Assembly: GCF_051401765.1 (NCBI RefSeq)
Contig: NW_027480480.1
Location: 2,728,001-2,792,000 of the forward strand
Reading direction: 5' to 3'
DNA from: Calliopsis andreniformis
Lineage: Eukaryota; Arthropoda; Insecta; Hymenoptera; Andrenidae
Length of the DNA stretch: 64,000 bases
The position numbers were made by a program, and so were the translations under genes. The notes under the pieces are model-generated. The model was not told the origin of the DNA. It saw only the letters and a list, made by a program, of their open reading frames with translations, and ran no database searches. Below, one piece after another: positions 61,701 through 64,000 of this stretch. How positions within the stretch are numbered: position 1 is the stretch's first letter; each line of letters starts with the position of its first letter.

Positions 61701-64000
61701 TGAGGATTGAAGATTGAGGATTGAGGATTGAGGATGAGGGCTGAGGGTTGAGGATTGAGTTTTGTGGACTGAGGAATGAGGATTGAGAATTGAGGATTGT
61801 GGATTGAGTATTGAGGATTGAGGATTGAGGATTGAAGATTGAATATTGATTATTTGAGATTGAGGATCGAGGATTGAGGGTTGTGGATTGAGGACGAGGA
61901 CTGAGGGTTGAGTATTGATGTTTGAGGTCTGAGGATTGAGGATTGAGGATTGAGAATTGAGGACTCAAGATTGAGGATTGAAGATTGAGGATTGGGTGTT
62001 GAGGATTGAAGAATGTGGATTGAGGATTGATTATTGAGGATTGAGGATTGAAGATTGAGTATTGACGATTGAAGATTGAAGAATGAGGATTGAGGATTGA
62101 GGATTGAGGGTTGAGGGTTGAAGATTGAGGATTGGGTATTGCGGATTGAACATAGAGGATTGAAGGTTGAGGATTGGGTGTTGAGGATAGGTGATTGAGG
62201 ATTGAGGATTGAGGATTGAGGATTGAGGATTGAGCATTGAAGATTCAGTATTGAGGATTGAAGATTGAGGATTGAGGATTGAGGATTGAGGATTGAAGAT
62301 TGAGTATTGAGGATTGAAGCCTGAGGATTGAGGACTGAGTATTGAGGATTGAGGATTGAGGATTGAGGATTGAGGATTGAAGATTGAAGATTGGGTATAG
62401 AGGATTGAACATTGAGGATTGAGGATTGAGTATTGAGGTTTGAGGATTGAAGATTGAGTATTGAGGATTGAGGATTGAGGATTGAGTATTGAGTATGAGG
62501 GCTGAGGGTTGTGGGTAGGGGTTTGAGGACTGAGGACTGAGGATTGAGGATTGAGAACTGAGGACTGAGGATTGAGGATTGAAGATTGAGGATTGAGGAT
62601 TGAGGATGAGGGCTGAGGGTTGAGGATTGAGGTTTGTGGACTGAGGAATGAGGATTGAGGATTGAGAGTTGAGGATTGAGGATTGAGGATTGAAGACTGA
62701 GGATTGGGTGTTGAGGATTGAAGAATGAGGATTTAGGAATGAGGATTGAGGATTGAGGATTTAGGATTCAAGATTGAGTATTGAGGATTGAAGCCTGGCG
62801 ATTGAGGATTGAGGATTGAGGATTGACGATTGAGGATGGAGGATTGAAGATTGAGTATTGAGGATTGAAGATTGAGGATCGAGGATTGAGGATTGAGGAT
62901 TGAGTATTGAAGATTGAGGATTGGGGACTGAGTGTTGAGTGTTGAATGATGAGAATTGATGTTTGTGAATAAAGATTTGAAAATTTCAGATTGAGTATTG
63001 AGTATTGAAAACTGTGAATTGATGATATTCTATTGAGGATTGATAATTGACAACTGATTGTTGAGGACTGAGGTCTGAAGATTGAGGATTCGGGATTGAG
63101 GATACAGGTTTGAGGTTCGAGGACTGAGGATTGAGGGTTGAGGATTGAGGTTTGAGGATTGAGGATTGAGGATTGAGGATTGAAGATTGAGTATTGGGTA
63201 TTGCGGATTGAACATTGAGGATTGACGATTGAGGATTGAGGATTGAGGACTGAGGATTGAGGATTGATGATTGAGGATTGAGGATTGAGAATTGAGGATT
63301 GAGGATTGAGGATTGAAGATTGAGGCCTTGGCATTGAGGATTGAAGAATGAGGATTGAGGATTGAGGATTGAAGATTGAGGATTGCTGATTGAGTATCGA
63401 GGATGGAAGATTGAGGGTTGAGGATTGAGGATTGAGGATTGAGCATTGAGGATTGAGGATTGAGTATTGAGAATTGAGGACTGAGGATTGAGGATTGAAG
63501 ATAGAGGATTAGGTGTTGAGGATTGAAGAATGTGGATTGAGGATTGAGGATTGAGGATTGAGGATTGAAGACTGAGTATTGAGGATTGAATATTGAGGAT
63601 TGCGTATCGAGGATTGAGGATTGCGGACTGAGGATTGAGGATTGCAGATTGAGTATTGAGGATTGAAGATTGAGGATTGAGGATTGAGGATTGAGGTTTG
63701 AGGATTGAAGATTGAGGATTGGGGATTGAGGATTGACGGTTGAGTATTGAGTATTGAGGATTGAGAATTGAGGATTGAGGATTGAGGATTGAAGATTGAG
63801 GATTGGGTATTGAGGATTGAACATTGAGGATTGAGGATTGAGGATTGAGGTTTGAGGATTGAAGATTGAGTATTGAGGATTGAGGATTGAGGATTGAGGA
63901 TTGAGTATGAGGGCTGAGGGTTGAGGGTAGGGGTTTGAGGACTGAGGACTGAGGATTGAGGATTGAGAACTGAGGACTGAGGATTGAGGATTGAAGATTG
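58751..64000 (+). repeat. 3,633-bp higher-order unit, right flank
   Basis: Bases 58,751-60,191 match 12,825-14,265 (offset 45,926). Bases 59,397-63,824 match 9,838-14,265 (offset 49,559). The difference, 3,633 bp, is the unit length, and the landmarks at 59,391 and 63,024 show it directly; a further core is at 60,803. GGCCTTGG markers are at 59,691, 61,040 and 63,323. After 63,824 the sequence starts the next unit, like 60,192 onward, and runs off the window. No gene is seen. Confidence 0.91.

Larger units (their letters stand above)
1..64000 (+). repeat. Heptamer satellite array, unit GGATTGA
   Basis: The entire window is built from head-to-tail copies of GGATTGA, on the order of 9,000 units. 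Perfect runs of four to nine units alternate with single-base variants such as AGATTGA, GTATTGA, GGACTGA, GAATTGA, GGGTTGA, GGTTTGA, GCATTGA, CGATTGA and GGATTCA. The trailing TTGA is the best kept part, and the first two positions vary most. The reverse complement TCAATCC is not seen on the + strand, so there is no inversion. Both window ends lie inside the array. G is frequent and C rare on the + strand. I found no coding region, RNA gene, terminator hairpin or transposon end. The sequence is satellite DNA by structure. Its role, whether structural, chromosome-terminal or inert, cannot be read from the sequence. Confidence 0.98.

Noticed and set aside
1..64000. CRISPR array
   Set aside because: There are no unique spacers. 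Everything between repeats is the same heptamer satellite.
1..64000. Telomere repeat array, by analogy with TTTAGGG
   Set aside because: The unit TTGAGGA resembles no telomere repeat I know exactly, the array is highly degenerate with internal higher-order units, and no chromosome end is visible. A subtelomeric location remains possible but unsupported.
1..64000. GAGG every 7 bases as ribosome binding sites on the + strand
   Set aside because: The motif follows from the satellite unit, and + strand frames are closed by TGA about every 21 bases, so there is nothing to translate.
1..64000. Triplex-forming (mirror homopurine) DNA
   Set aside because: The + strand is purine-rich but TT interrupts every unit, so there is no long homopurine tract.
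1..64000. Inverted repeats or large hairpins, including terminators
   Set aside because: All units face the same way, and C is too rare on the + strand to pair with the G-rich unit. I found no sizeable palindrome.
1..64000. tRNA, rRNA or other structured RNA genes
   Set aside because: Such genes need base-paired stems with balanced G and C. The near absence of C on the + strand excludes them, and no non-heptameric stretch long enough is present.

Overview
The whole 64 kb window is one degenerate tandem array of a 7-bp unit, GGATTGA on the + strand (TCAATCC on the - strand). I see no gene, RNA gene, mobile element or stretch of unique DNA anywhere in it. All units point the same way, with no inverted block, and the array runs off both ends, so its true size is at least 64 kb. 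The unit puts almost all G on one strand and almost no C. The - strand is therefore free of stop codons over long stretches in all three frames, and it yields many spurious reading frames of SILNPQS-type heptapeptides.

Above the heptamer lies a nested hierarchy of higher-order repeats. Variant heptamers (AGATTGA, GTATTGA, GGACTGA, GGGTTGA, GGTTTGA and others) form blocks of hundreds to thousands of bases that recur nearly unchanged. A block of about 133 bp of strongly diverged heptamers, still mostly in 7-bp phase, recurs about 64 times (the landmark, keyed on GATATTCTATTG). Layout: 1-3,710 is a segment that returns at 55,041-58,750. 3,711-5,110 carries a 560-bp partial duplication. 5,111-7,545 is a 1,216-bp unit twice. 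7,546-8,592 is a connector. 8,593-14,330 is a 3,633-bp unit 1.6 times. 14,331-15,590 is the first of four copies of another family (B). 15,990-18,430 is an 810-bp unit three times. 18,431-25,336 is a mosaic of B-family pieces. 25,337-33,132 and 33,133-40,790 are a direct tandem duplication of about 7.8 kb. 40,791-49,164 is a more divergent mosaic with 1.45-kb and 1.04-kb duplications. 49,165-64,000 returns to the first family (A), with 2.75-kb and 3,633-bp units.

Family A therefore occupies both flanks (about 1-14.3 kb and 49.2-64 kb), and family B with the 7.8-kb tandem sits between them. Near-identical copies lie as far as 55 kb apart. Some block lengths are multiples of 7 and many are not, because recurrent 6-mer and 8-mer units shift the phase. 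This is what repeated unequal exchange, gene conversion and replication slippage produce.

The organism cannot be named from this window, since nothing in it is taxonomically informative. Gene-free satellite arrays of this size with higher-order repeats are best known from eukaryotic heterochromatin (pericentromeric, subtelomeric). If the source is prokaryotic the locus would be exceptional. Multi-kilobase copies this similar also make assembly errors a real possibility.
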